Source: Heliocidaris erythrogramma
Taxonomy: Eukaryota; Echinodermata; Echinoidea; Camarodonta; Echinometridae
Length of the DNA stretch: 64,000 nt
NCBI GenBank assembly: GCA_025617745.1
Contig: CM046858.1
Coordinates: 41,399,850-41,463,849 of the forward strand
Reading direction: 5' to 3'
This document shows positions 32,391-44,600 of this stretch, in pieces; within the stretch, counting starts at the first letter, position 1; each line of letters starts with the position of its first letter. The notes beneath the pieces were generated by a model. The model saw only the letters and a program-made list of their open reading frames with translations, was not told where the DNA came from and searched no databases. The position numbers and the translations under genes were made by a program.

Positions 32391-33499
32391 ATTTCATTGT
32401 GACGTTCTGTACAAAATAACAAACAGAAAATGAATTTACAGGAGCATTAAAACTATAGTTGGCGTTTTTTTTTCTTAAGCGACCTAAAAGAGAGTACTCT
32501 TGTAGAATGACCTTGAGAATTTGCGTTTCACTTGCCGATCTTCTTTCTTTCTTTTGTCAAGTAAATTGTAATTGTTGTTTTGGGATATCAACACAGCCTT
32601 TTTAAGCATGTCAAAGTAGTTTCAATATTTCGAGCAGAACTATGCTATTGAAATTGGCACTATTCCACAGTCTCAAACCCTAATACAACTCCCATTATAA
32701 AAAAATCACCCTTTTTAATGGTAGAATAATGCCAACACTGGAAAACGATTTCATTTTTTTTTAAACATTGATCTATCTTATCTTCTCTTATTCATGCATT
32801 AATTCATTGTCGAAATAAAGTGACAGAATTCAGTTGTATTAAAAAATGTCTGATAATCATGATAATGAGAGGTTTAATGTATCCCTATCACTTGAGATAA
32901 GATCATAATTATTATGTTCAAAGATTAATATTTTCATTTTATTGCTATGTACGGCTGGATTGTATTTTTGATATACGATAGCACCATGCATGAAGTCACT
33001 TTCTACCAATTTATCAATTGAGTAAAAACTACATGAATTGTTAATCTTTAATATGACACTAACATACATGTATTATCTGATTATTGTTTTAAAACAAATT
33101 GGATTTCTTTTTACAACTCTAAATATGACAAAGCAAATACATTATTAACAAATGAGATTATAATGATTAAGTTTAAAATCACATTTTAGTTCACATGTTC
33201 TGTCACTAAATTAATGTTCAAAATCAGTTAATCTGTTAATCGTGTTAATGGGCAGTTCTATGATTAGCGTGGTCCAGCGTTGACTATGTTCCAGTATGTG
33301 TCATTGCAATTGAGATATCAGCGCCGTACCCACTTTATACAAAAATAAGGTTAAACTACAATATTAATGATAAAGATAATAATAGTAAACCGTTCTTGTA
33401 CTAGTATTGCGCGTTTCACGTTATGATAAAACGTCCCTATATGCTCTTCCAAAGGTTTGGATATTATTACCCTGGCTTTAGCTCCGGCGGCTATCATCA

Positions 33500-33665
33500 G
33501 CGCACAGTGCATTTCAAGGAATATACTGCCAGGTACCCATTAACCACCTTAAGGGAGAGTGGAAAACGTGGATTTAATGTCTTGCCAAAAGACGCTAGTG
33601 CCGGGCTGAGATTCGAACCCTCAACCCTTGGATTGAGAGTCAAGTGAATGGACCACTTTTTGCTT
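33500..33665 (-). mobile_element. tRNA-derived SINE fragment
   Basis: On the minus strand: TTGACTCTCAATCCAAGGG, a B-box (GGTTCGAATCTC), then GACGTT-type AAGACATTAAATCC and GGGTACCTGGCAG. The same order as the SINE at 59888-60250, lacking the 3' part. Confidence 0.65.
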
Positions 33666-34717
33666 TGCTTTGCTTTCATGGGACATTATCATGGACTTCC
33701 GGAAGTACGCCATAAAATGCTGCGAAATGACTCATGGCCATGTATAAAATAAAGTGAGTAGAACTGACTGTAACTATAATGAAATAATTTGCAGAGCCCT
33801 CGACAGAATGTGAAAAAAGATAGGGCTGAAAAAGAGAAGATGAATGATAGTGAAATATGATGTTGGAACACTAAAATTTGTTTTTGTTGTTAGTGGTGGT
33901 GGTGTCGTAGTTGTTGTTGACGGTGATTATATGCTTTGACGGCTTTGAATTTAAATGCCCTGCGCTGTATAATACCTCAGTCACACTGCTGTAAATAGAC
34001 TCCACATCGACTTCAAACCGATCGTATTCTTGGCCTTTAAGGGTAAAGTAATGTTTGTTCGGTTTCTGACGGTTATCGGTTTCGACTGTCTCGTATCGTT
34101 GGAGACACTGGGGTATCACAGGGAAGCAGAAACAAGTGAGGAGTAACGCAACAACAGCAACAAAACACAAACACAAAGAGTGATGATGGAGGGGGCGGCA
34201 GAGATTGTCTACAGGCTCATTAGGGTTGTATGAATTGGAGAGCAATGGTGGAGATGGCGGGGGGGGGGGGGGTTGCCCAGAGTTTCGTCACACTTAGCCA
34301 ATCGCATTCAATGCTGTTTCTCTAATAGCCAGAGGGAAATCACATTCGCATTCTCAAAATTCTTGCTGTCACTGTATCGAAGTTTTTAGATTAATCATCC
34401 TAATATTCAGCAAAGGCAGATTAATATTAGCGTGGGCTTTATGCACTTAGAGATTATTACGTCATATTTCACCCCTGTGTAAATCCATTCATTTGAAAAG
34501 CACGCCTGATAGCCCAGAATCATGTCATCTCCCCCATATATGATTTTAAAGCCAAAACATGTTACTGACTGGGATTGTGAAAATAAACTCATTCATACGC
34601 AGGAATAAAGACTTTCAAAATATAGAAAGCCTTGTTCGTCACCTATTGAAATGTGTGAACATTACAATGGAGTATAACGTAATCTGAACATGATTTCATC
34701 GGGATATCCAATAGGGT

Positions 34718-35011
34718 GTTGTAATGGGGTCCGCTCGCTATGCATAAGGACCGCTATTCATACAAATCCGCTATTCACTTCGTCACCCGTTATGAATAGC
34801 GGTCCTTACGAATAGTTATGAATAGTCCTTATGAATGGAGGTCCTTATGTATAGCGAGGTACTTTGTCTATGGTTTCTTCGCTAATTAGAAGGACCACTA
34901 TTCATACAAAACCGCTATTCACTTCGTCACGCTTTATGGATAGCGGTCCTTATGAATAAGTGGCATTATGAATAGCGGTCCTTATGACTAGCGAGGTTAC
35001 CCCGTTGTAAT
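34718..35011. mobile_element. Foldback MITE, CGCTATTCATAAGGACC family, copy 2
   Basis: The element spans 34726-35003, opening GGGGTCCGCTCGCTATGC and closing CTAGCGAGGTTACCCC. It has a perfect 8-bp duplication, GTTGTAAT, at 34718-34725 and 35004-35011. The interior is a chain of inverted GCTATTCAT / ATGAATAGC blocks. Confidence 0.82.
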
Positions 35012-35064
35012 TGCCATTGAGTTGATTTTTCGAAAGTCTTTGCTGGAACAAACAAGATTATGTT

Positions 35065-35360
35065 TTAAAGTGACAGTAAATTGAAGCTCCTTATGGCGCC
35101 ATCTTTCAACAGGGTTTAGATAGTGTCTGTGCCTCTAATTTTTCCGTCATGCCCCATTCTAGTTTGTAGAAGCTTAGAATGTATCTGTAGGCAATTTTTC
35201 ACATGTGTAACGTCGAAAATAATAGTTTGAAATATAAAATGTGCCTATTTTCCAAACAGCTGTTAGTCAAAATTCAAAATAAAATGCAATTAATTCTCAA
35301 ATTATAATCTCAATTTAGCAGTTACTGTAATATGGCGCTGTTCAAAATTTGCCAGTTTAA
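35065..35360. mobile_element. TTAA-flanked MITE family 3, copy 1
   Basis: About 296 bp bounded by TTAA, opening TTAAAGTGACAGTAAATTGA and closing AATTTGCCAGTTTAA, with imperfect inverted GCGCCAT / ATGGCGC blocks inside each end. It aligns along its length with 53831-54223. Confidence 0.7.
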
Positions 35361-36366
35361 TGATTGCCACCCTTTCTGCTTCTAATTCAGGCATGTCATT
35401 AGAGTCGGAACTGGACTTATGGATTGACATTATTTTACTGATGGATAATTTATTACATCATCTCTATCTTTCAGATCAACTTGTTTCGGGTAAAGCTACT
35501 AAACCTGCCAAGATTTTAATCAGGAATCGCAATATAATTAGCGATTGATTGTTTTCGGATATCGTGACGATCCTCTTTTAATTAAAACCGTACTACCGTT
35601 CTGTATTAACCAGGTCGTTATTATGGGCATTAGCGCCCAACTCTAGATTAATTGCAATTTATAAAAATATTGTGAAACAAACGTCAGCTTGTTTTAATAC
35701 TTATTATAATAATAACCTTGACACAGATTTGAGTGACATACTTGTATTATGAAACAACGTGGGTTTAATGCACCTATATACCTAATGAATCGGTTAAATT
35801 GCTTGTAAACAATGAATACGTGCAGATGGAATGCAAGGTAGAAAATATCAAATAAAATTCTATTTATTTTCTGTTTTATCGGAAATCAGTTGCCTTACAC
35901 GAATCAGAAGTAGCAGGCGTACGCCCCCATGAGTCGAATTTGCAGCGGATCTATGGCAAAAGGCGGCGACACCCCTACCGGTTATCAATGGCAGAATACA
36001 TTATTTCATGACTTTTATATCATTAGATAATTGTCTTTGTAAATGTAGAACTCTATGAGGAGCATTGCTATCATTTGTATTTTGGACTGCCTTTGTTTCA
36101 ACTCTCTTCAGTTAAAAATGTTTTTTATATATTTTAATGCTTTGTCATGCTATATGCCGTAAAATGTATCCTTCTTTATTGTTCTGTAGGTCATTTGGTT
36201 ATAATTGTGTCTTGGCGTAAATGAGGTTTCTTAAATTTAATTACACTACTGCGATCTACACAAATCATATTATTGCTTTTCAAGAAAAATGGTCAGAAAT
36301 TGAAAAATAGCAAAAATACAATGAAGATCAAGATAATATCCACGATAACAGGGGATATTGTAATTT

Positions 36367-36692
36367 ATACAGACACATAGATAGCTCTGGGTTCACATAT
36401 AGACAAAATAAGAATACAAGAAAGAAAAAGAAAAATACAAGAAAAATACAAGAAAAATACAAAAGAAAAGTGAAGAAATATACATGACAACAAACATGAC
36501 AAAGGAGATAGTAATTCACACAGAGCCATAGATAGCTCTGGGTTCACACAGAGCCATCCATATACACAGAGTTTGGCTGACTCTGGGCACAACATGGCAT
36601 ATATTCCTTTGTTGCATGTTTGTCTAACAAAGTTGTAACTACTCGAGCCGAGTTGGCCAAACTCTGTGTATAGATAGATGGCTCTGGATTCA
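36367..36692. repeat. Inverted and direct repeats (GATAGCTCTGGGTTCACA)
   Basis: The block AGCTCTGGGTTCACA occurs twice directly, and GAGCCATCCATATACACAGA with GTTTGGC pairs with GCCAAACTCTGTGTATAGAT further right. This makes a hairpin with a loop of roughly 70 bp. Confidence 0.65.
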
Positions 36693-36866
36693 CATTATAG
36701 TCAACCGCCCTCTATAATCTGCAAACAAATTTATTTTATCAGTCCATAAGAAAGTACCGGTTGATATATATATCATGACTGTTATCATGGTTAATATCAT
36801 TGTTAATGATATTCATTCATAGTTCTATGCTATTTTTACCTTGTAAAGTGAAACCTGTATAATACC

Positions 36867-37124
36867 ATCATTTGCAAAAGTTTAAGACCACTATTCCAAA
36901 ATGCAATAAGTCAAAGAAAGAAAAAAAAATGTTTTTCAGACATACAATTATTTTCATGGCATAACCTATGTATCATACTTGAACTATAGGCTTATACCAT
37001 TACTCTTGCGCTACTGATCACTCTAGTAAACATTTTATGTAATCATTCAATGAGACAAAAGAAAGTATTCCAAATTATTGAAATACCCAAAATCCCGAGG
37101 TGATCTTAAACTTTTGCAAATGAT
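36867..37124. mobile_element. Tc1/mariner-like MITE (258 bp)
   Basis: Perfect 21-bp inverted ends, outermost ATCATTTGCAAAAGTTTAAG. Only one copy is present in this window. The terminal sequence and AT-rich flanks resemble Tc1/mariner derivatives. That assignment is inference. Confidence 0.75.
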
Positions 37125-38018
37125 AGTAAAGACATGACTCAAAGGAGACGAGAAAATCGGTCTCTATAAAAAGGTGATCTTTATTATGTACAGGTTCATT
37201 TCGTACATATTCCAATAAGAAATACTGCCTTGGGGAAACAAATATTGTGGTTTTTATTTGACAGATGGCCTTTTATACAGGTTTGACTGTAGTTGTTACC
37301 ACAAGCATTTAATGGGGGTAGTATGCTTTCCTCATAGGGGTATCTAAATTAATGAAATTTATTATGAACCCCAAACATTTTCATCAACTTGACCTTTAGT
37401 TTTTCTTATATAGCCCCCTCTTCGGTTAAAAGTTACTACTGAAACTGCTTTTTCCATAAACAGTCAGTATCGCGCGCATTGCATTTATCTCACAATTCTT
37501 AAACTGGATAATTGAATTTTTGCTATTTCGCTTCGGCTTTCGTGTACTAATAAGCCAGTTTGGGGTTGCAATCTGAGCATGAGCAGATAAAGGTCATCTG
37601 TACCAAATTCTAAAACCCACTGACACTAACATTCGATATGTGCTCATGAATGTCATGTAATCATTATTCAATTATGCCCTAATGGTGCATTCCATGATAT
37701 CCAGGTGGAAGTATTCTTTTTAAAGGGGGAAACAAAAGCTATTCATGAGGCACCTCTATCACTCCCAGAGTTATTTTTCTGAAGTGCACATAAAGGGACC
37801 CTCCATGTCTAAAACATCTGTTGATATTTGGGGTCATTTGTACAATCTCAGTACCATGCGCTAACCCCGAACTGGCTTATTAAGGTGATGGAATATATAT
37901 ATATATATATATATATATAATGCGAAAGGAAATGAGAGAATAATGGTTGCGTAACTTAAATCAAAGTTCCCCAGAGCTGTCCTCCCTTTTTGAAATTTTT
38001 TGCAAAGGCTGAAAAAAT

Positions 38019-38088
38019 GTCTCCGCCGGAATCGAACCCGGGTCGTTGGCTTAGAACGCCAGTGCCTTAACCACTAGACCACGGAGAC
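38019..38088 (-). tRNA. tRNA-like sequence, anticodon TCT (Arg) if functional
   Basis: 70 nt with a perfect 7-bp acceptor stem (GTCTCCG / CGGAGAC), a D-arm with TGGTCTAGTGGTTAAGGC and an anticodon arm CTGGC-GTTCTAA-GCCAA. The T-arm, CCGG-GTTCGATT-CCGG, is one pair short. Six T follow two bases after its end, as in Pol III terminators. The short T-stem suggests a decaying tRNA or a SINE head. Confidence 0.45.
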
Positions 38089-38208
38089 GGGTCAGTGGTT
38101 TCGGCGACACCAGATTCAATTGACCGACAGATTGACAAATTTGTTTTTCACTAATGATTTCATGCAACTAATAATCACCAAATGGATCGACGTTATACGT
38201 GGGCCTTC

Positions 38209-38293
38209 CTTAGCCGAAGTCCCACTGATGAAAGTGGCTGGCGCGTATAATCTGGAGAGATTGAAGTGCGCCATCATATTCAACTACAACAAC
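38209..38293. repeat. 85-bp hairpin-forming repeat, copy 1
   Basis: TTAGCCGAAGTCCCACTGAT and onward, ending in CAACTACAACAAC. It contains GGCGC ... GCGCC enclosing AATCT-GGAG-AGATT, and a smaller CCAC...GTGG stem. 83 of 85 bases match the copy at 53903-53987. No known family recognised. Confidence 0.8.
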
Positions 38294-40200
38294 ATCGTTC
38301 GATCTACCTCGTTGAAGTATAGAAAGAGAGCGGATAGACATGTTGGGCAACACAAGGATACAACCTTACAAACGATTTTGCATGAGTGCTTTCGAACAAC
38401 TACTGGATTTAGGCTCGTAATTAATAGCACAAAAAAGGTATTTAGTAAGTTTCAAAAGGGGCGTTTCCACTAGATTGCAATCCTAAAGAAAGGAAGCACA
38501 GACTTTACGTAATAAAGAAGTTGTTTAACCGACTGAAACGTGGAAGGTCAAATCACATGAATACAAAAAACATTTGTGTGGGGGATGCCATCGTTTATAT
38601 TATATCAGATAATTTCCTAACTGGTAAATTATCATTATCAAATTTTGAATTTATAAACCTGCAAGTACTGTTATTTACTCAGCGGGCAGTTGAATATACT
38701 GGTCTTACAATACTAGATCACCTAGAGCAAAAACCTATACAAAACTAAGTCACCCTTTTTTAATATGGCTCGGTCAATGAGTCTTCCAAGGTTGGGTATT
38801 AATGATAATGAACTTATCATGTTTGCGGGTGTCATATTAATTTTCACCTGTGCTATTTTATTATAATTATAAGACGAACTGATACTTCAGATTACATGCA
38901 GATTAAAGTGTATTTCAGAATTTAGTACGTCTAAACGCATTGCCACTGACTAGATACTATACCGGGTGTCCCCCAAATAGCGGAACGGCGGATTTTCATT
39001 ACTTTGCCTTCGAAAAGTATATACATTTTTTTACATCAGGTATAGGTACACTCTAAAAGGTGCTGGGTAAAATTTAATAAATGTTGGGTAAAAAAATGAA
39101 TATGCACGTTTGTTAGGAAATATGTACTCCAAAAAGTTTAAGTACACTTTCAGAATGGTTTTTACTTGCACTTGGTATAGCATATTTTACTGTATATTAA
39201 GAAGTGCTATGTCAATACCCACCACCACCTATGCACTTCACGACACTCCCTGCGACTGCTCACTTCACCTACCATCCCAGTAAAGCTTCCTGTGTGAGCT
39301 ACCAAAATGGATTACATATCAAGTATCAACTGAAGTAAAATTTATGTAGATTCAATTTTGCCCAGTGTTAGGTAAATGTTACTTAACTCATTTTGAGTGT
39401 GTATGCACCTCTATTAAAGTGATTTGGTAACTTTGTAAAGGCTTGATAAAATCTCAGCTGCCTGGGCTTACATGCTATCAATGTATGTAATTATGATATA
39501 AAAATGAAGCCCATGGGGAAAATATGCACGTCAAAATCATTCTATCCTTCACAAAAGTAAACACATGCAAGTGACGGGAAATGCCAGACTCATTTCCCCC
39601 CATAGACTCAGTGTTAGACTAAAGCGTATATGGCCATACGCTTTCGTAAATGGGAGTATTCAGTCATAGATATCTTAATAATAGCATTATATATTTGATA
39701 ACCGTTTATGCCTGGCTATTTATTCATCCTTCTGAACATCATTATATAAGACAGATATCAAAATTCAACAATTTATCAAATCAAGCCTCCACAAAGTTAC
39801 CGAATCCCTTTACTGCTGCACGTATATTTTTTTATTCTTATGATAAAGACTGAGTTCTAACAGTGCTTGGGTTTAGAAAGGCTTTTCACGGTTTATCGCT
39901 TCTGTGAGTAATCGCCTGAAAAAGGAACCCTTTTCATAGATCCAGTTCTTTTGTCTTGATATTATAAAAAGAAGCGAATTCTCAGTTTTGGATTTTTCAG
40001 CTTGAACGGCTAAAATTCTCAAAAGGTTGAAAAAAAAACCAACATAGGCAGCGTAAACACAGTTAATACATGTTTGAAATACATTTGCGGCTTATCTTTG
40101 GTCTATAAGTGAATAACGGCCAAATGTAAAATAAAAAAAAACAAACAAAACAAAACAAAAAACTGGTGTTATGTTCGGTTTATGATGTAAACACTTTTAG

Positions 40201-40218
40201 GGGGGGGGGGGGGGGGGG
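40201..40218. repeat. Long G run
   Basis: About 18 consecutive G. One of roughly 40 G or C runs of ten or more bases in this window, none of them in an exon. Confidence 0.85.
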
Positions 40219-40614
40219 TGAAAGTTCATGTATTCTATGATGTGATGATATACCCAAATACTCCTGTATAATATATGGAATGAATACAAAGAGAGATTAG
40301 TTCGATGAAACGTTTCCAATATGACAGTATTAAAAGGATGCATGTCTTACAAGATAACGGGCACAACTGACACGTTACTGTTGGTGCGGATCGGCGAGCC
40401 ACTTTATCCGATTCCAATGTATCTAGAAGTCATAACAGTAATTCCGAAGGACTATAGCCTCATTGGCCAGTATATATTTATACTTATTTATGTCACTTTT
40501 ATCATGACTGCAAGTATAGTTGATACTTGATTCATCTAAAGCATGGTCTGGTGAGCATCTCTCCTGTAGAATAGATTTAGACCCGGTCACACCAGTGAGG
40601 CCGACACCTGGGCC

Positions 40615-40700
40615 CTGTTTCATAAAAATTTGTTATCTATAACAATTTTTTATGAAACAGAAATCCTTGAATCTGATTGGTTGAGAGCAAATTGTGTGCT
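40615..40700. mobile_element. MITE family 2, partial copy
   Basis: One arm, TGTTTCATAAAAATTTGTTA folding back to AACAATTTTTTATGAAACA, is followed by the complement of the family core (CCAATCAGA, AAGGATTTC, TTTGCTCTCA). The other arm is missing. Confidence 0.6.
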
Positions 40701-41039
40701 TGTTGTTTGTGAGGGGAGGCTTTAATGTATAATATTTATTCATATTCTCCATTCATTCTTATTCTCCTGACGACGGCCAGAGCATTCTGACCGGAACGTG
40801 GAGTTATTCCAACTCACATGGTTGTACCGCAAACCTTTTTTCTGAATTACAACTTCACCATGCAAACCTTCAAATCCTATAATATTCATTCAGTATAATT
40901 AATTTGAGTGCACTGTGTACTATACAGGTATTTCATTATATTATGTATTACTGAAGACTGTATGTCCTTTACTTATGATATGTTATGTACATGAACTAAA
41001 AATGAAGATGTATGATTTTTCATATGTACTGAATGAATA

Positions 41040-41102
41040 GAGGTGTCGTAGTCGAGTGGTTTAAACACCGGACTGGAGATGGGAAGGTCGTGGGTTCGAC
41101 CG
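41040..41102 (+). mobile_element. SINE head (tRNA-Leu/Ser-like)
   Basis: GTCGTAGTCGAGTGGTTTAA (A-box region) and GGTCGTGGGTTCGACC (B-box). It resembles the head at 51606 and lacks a recognisable body. Confidence 0.5.
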
Positions 41103-41443
41103 AAATAAGCATTAAGTTCCCACAAATGGCCAAGGATTGGCCGTTTGGAATCTGTGTGGAGTCGGTCTGTATAGGTGTGACTGAGGTATTCCTCTAGATT
41201 TGTTGAAAACATGACATAAAAAAGAAAGAAATGCATATAATCGGCCTGTGATCCATTCTTAAGATATCTTTTGCCATGACAGTGATGACGTATACAGGTC
41301 AACGGTACGGTTGATTGGTTCTTGCTTTGTGAGAGCTGGCCTTCTAGTCAGCTTTTCAAGATTACCCGACCAAAGCTGGCACGATCTGTCGGCATCCATG
41401 GGCCGAACAACCTGGATCTACTAGAACAGCGTCAGAAGGTGAA

Positions 41444-41629
41444 ATGGCGTCGAAGAGGATGAACGGGTCTCTCCCGAATCTAGGGATCGACGTCGGCCAA
41501 CGAAATGGGGGAGGACATAAAATGGAGATGAAAGCGATGGCAAAATCTATTGCGTGTTTGAGCACGAAGGGTTCAGGATCGGATACACGCAGAAAGGTTT
41601 CCATACTTCCTCGTGATAAAAGCCAATCG
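41444..41629 (+). CDS. Gene B exon 1: start and basic N-terminus
   Basis: 62 residues, MASKRMNGSLPNLGIDVGQR through ILPRDKSQS. The donor is TCG followed by GTAAGTTT, phase 0. It lies 7.4 kb from exon 2, so its linkage is less certain than the rest. Basic and Ser-rich, with no recognised domain. Confidence 0.6.
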
Positions 41630-44600
41630 GTAAGTTTGTCTACGTTCCGTGTCTTTGATATTTTGCGCTTTGAACCCTCAGGAGAAAGCGCTTTATAAAT
41701 CTAACCATCGTCATCATCATCATCATCATCATCATCACCATGTTATAAACTGTGTAATGGCGTATGCCAATGCATTGAGGGGCACCTGTCTTACACGTTG
41801 AGTGAAATGCCAATCAACAAGACCAACTGAGAAGTTGTGGGAAGGAAGGGGGAGTCAGAGTTTCTTACTTTAACGCCCCTACCTCTTCCCCGTTGGACCC
41901 TCCACCACAATACGACCAATAAGTCGCAATGGGAGTTTTAGAGTAAACAGCTGAAATAGGTGGTTTGGGGTGGAAATTTTGATTTTAAGTTTCGTATTTT
42001 CTGAATGTTCATTTATTAATCTACCATCTGACAAAATTTCAGGGTAAAATACGACGTCAAAATATGTTTTTACTCTCATTGAAAATGACCATGTTTTCCT
42101 GGACATTCAAACTTTGTGTGTCAACTTGCCGGGATGGTACCTCACATCGCATTTCTGGTATAGCTTAAAAACTATGCACTGTCTGATATTCAAAAGAAAC
42201 AAGGAGAAAGTTTTAACCCAATCCAACAAGTACTTCACAGTGTACGCTCGGGAGTTTGGACTCGACCTGTTGTGCAACAAACAATAGGACACAGATTAGG
42301 CACTCTTAAATGGTCACTCTTCTTTAGAGCCCATTTTCTCTATTGTTTTGGTCATTAGCCTGTCCGACAAGGGTTTGCTTAGTCCATACGAGACAAGTTA
42401 TACATCAATTTAAAGCTTAGAATCTAAGCTTTCAAACTTTGTTGAAATTTAAGAAAACAAAATTTCCGACTTATTGGAAGTTTTGTGGTGGAGGGTCACA
42501 TTTTGTTTAAGTTGAACACCGCTGCCACCAGTGTAAGCTGTCCAATTTCTATCTCTTTCTCTGCACTGCTCTATACATCTACTCAAACAGATCAAACTTT
42601 TGCTCTCCTAAAGTAAAAACACGCTACAGACTAACTGAAGAAAGGGAGATAAAATAAAATAGCCTTCACTAGACGAGATCCGGAGTTGCACTGACTTCAA
42701 ATTCAATTTGAACATTCAAACTGTCTTAAACGTATAAAAGCAACTCAGGCATCAAACAAAACAGCAACTCAGGCATCAAACATAACAGGAACTCAGGAGA
42801 CAACGAAAAATAAAGAGATGTAAACTTGGTGAAGTCTGGTAGGATGATCCTATATGCTTGGATTTTGAAGCAATAAATGAATTTTAATATGAATTTGAAT
42901 CCACCAAGTAAAACCGATACAGCCCCCCCCCCCCCCCCATCAACGTCTGCCATTGTCAGTTCATCTGTGATGTACTATAGGTATATAATAAGTATCGACT
43001 AGCCTCCCACTAATCCTGTCTAAGCTGCGGTTTAATCTCACTGTTCCAGACTCCGGCATTTCCACTAACAGCCAGGGGCGTCACTAGAACATTTTGAATA
43101 GGGGCGGGGGTGTGACAGCCTAATTTGCGACAGTGTTTTAGGGTATGACTCCGAAATTTGCCGACAGAAATGCTGCACCCTAATCCCTCTCCACAAATGA
43201 TAATTAAAGAAAATCGCAGATGTAGAAATCTTTATCATACGTGCTCATTTTCACAAGGAAGGGGGCTCTGACGCCTATTGCCCGGATTTCAATATTTCAA
43301 TTTTATTATTTTTTTTTTTTTTTTGCGAGCGAGCATAATTTGTTGACTTCTCGAAGTGAAAATGTACAAAAGTTACATACAGAAGTTGCATAATTATTTG
43401 GGATCCTCGCTACCCAGATATTCTGGCACCTCGCTGCCCGAACATAAGAACTTTGAAAATCCTGGGGGGGGGGGGGGGCTGCAGCCCATTACAAAAGGGG
43501 ACGCCTTTTGCCCGAATATCAACTTTCCAGTCTTTTGCGAGCGAGCGAAACGTGGGCAGTTTTTCCTTCTTTTTCTCTTCCTTCCCTTTTTTATTTGTTT
43601 TCTCTCTTTTTTCGTTTTTCCTTTCTTTTCCCTTTTCTTTTTTTTCTCCCTTCTCCTTCCTATTTTCTCCTTTTCCTTTTCTCCTTCCCCTTCCCTCGTT
43701 TTTTTACCCTCCTGTTTTTGCCAACAGAGATGGCGCATTTGCCGAGCGCAGTTTTAAGTGGGGTGTGTGACACCCCTCACCCCTCCCCCTTCTAGCGACG
43801 CCACTGCTGACAACAGTGAAAACAATGGATTTTAGAAATAGGCAAGAAAGTGTCGCCGAGTTTCAAAAAGTAGACATCAAAAAAGGGTTCAACAACATTG
43901 CATGGCACAGGCACAAAGAAAGAATAAATCTGCTGACTGTAACCTAGATTAGGGGGGGGGGGGGGAGGGGACGTGCGCTCGATCGAACACCCTCCCAACT
44001 CTCGACGACCTTGTTCTCTTATATTTCGTCATCTTAGGACAACAGATCTCCCCCCCCCCTCCCCATGACAACAGTGCCTCCTTATTGCTCACCACTTGCT
44101 CTAATTTTCTGCGTTCCATTTGGTGTTATTTATTATATACAAATACGATACAACCTTGAATACTCACGTCATGCGAAAGACTAAATAAAAATAAAAGCGA
44201 TTCCGTAGAATTATACTTCTACTTCTTTTCACTTCAAGGTATAATGGTTTATTCACTGAAAGTAACTGGTGACCGATTAAATACGGTCGACATGCACCAA
44301 AGCGTTTATTTTCTTTGATTTGTGATTCCTTTGGGGCCCCAATTGGACATTTTCTACTGAGTGAACCTGTAGAATGGGGGCTGTGGTCGAGCAAGTCCCC
44401 ACCCGCGCCCCAGTGGGTTCCCGGGATAAACTCTGGCCTGAACTGGAGAGAAGTTATTGTATTATTCTTTTCATTCACGCACAGAATGTTACTATTTTAT
44501 GTAGTATAAGTTTTCCGTAGATTCTTAAGGACTTTCTATTATGGCATCAAATGATTGTAAACAAGACGTACCATTCGTACATTTTGCGCGATCTTGGCGG

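Larger units (their letters stand above)
31569..41443. other. Intergenic region between divergent genes A and B
   Basis: This 9.9-kb interval must contain the upstream regions of both genes. I see no firm gene. Contents: the duplicated segment at 31591-31835, telomere-like sequence near 31929-31962, a SINE piece, several MITEs, an inverted repeat near 36539-36692, a tRNA-like sequence and the 85-bp hairpin repeat. No TATA box or other promoter element can be assigned with confidence. Confidence 0.6.

Noticed and set aside
38228-38240. CTGATGA in the 85-bp repeat considered as a hammerhead core
   Set aside because: No GAAA strand with a matching stem II follows; the downstream stem ends in GAAG and the pairing order does not fit.
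38120-38473. Plus-strand open frame of 117 codons
   Set aside because: It is largely made of the 85-bp hairpin repeat, which also occurs elsewhere in noncoding sequence and has a stop in the same frame in copy 2.
38963-39010. CCGGGTGTCCCCCA considered as a mariner terminal repeat
   Set aside because: I could not find an inverted partner within several kilobases, so no element can be bounded.
44340-44440. GGGGCTGTGGTCGAGCAAG considered as a tRNA start
   Set aside because: No anticodon or T-arm pairing follows; it is at most a decayed SINE head.
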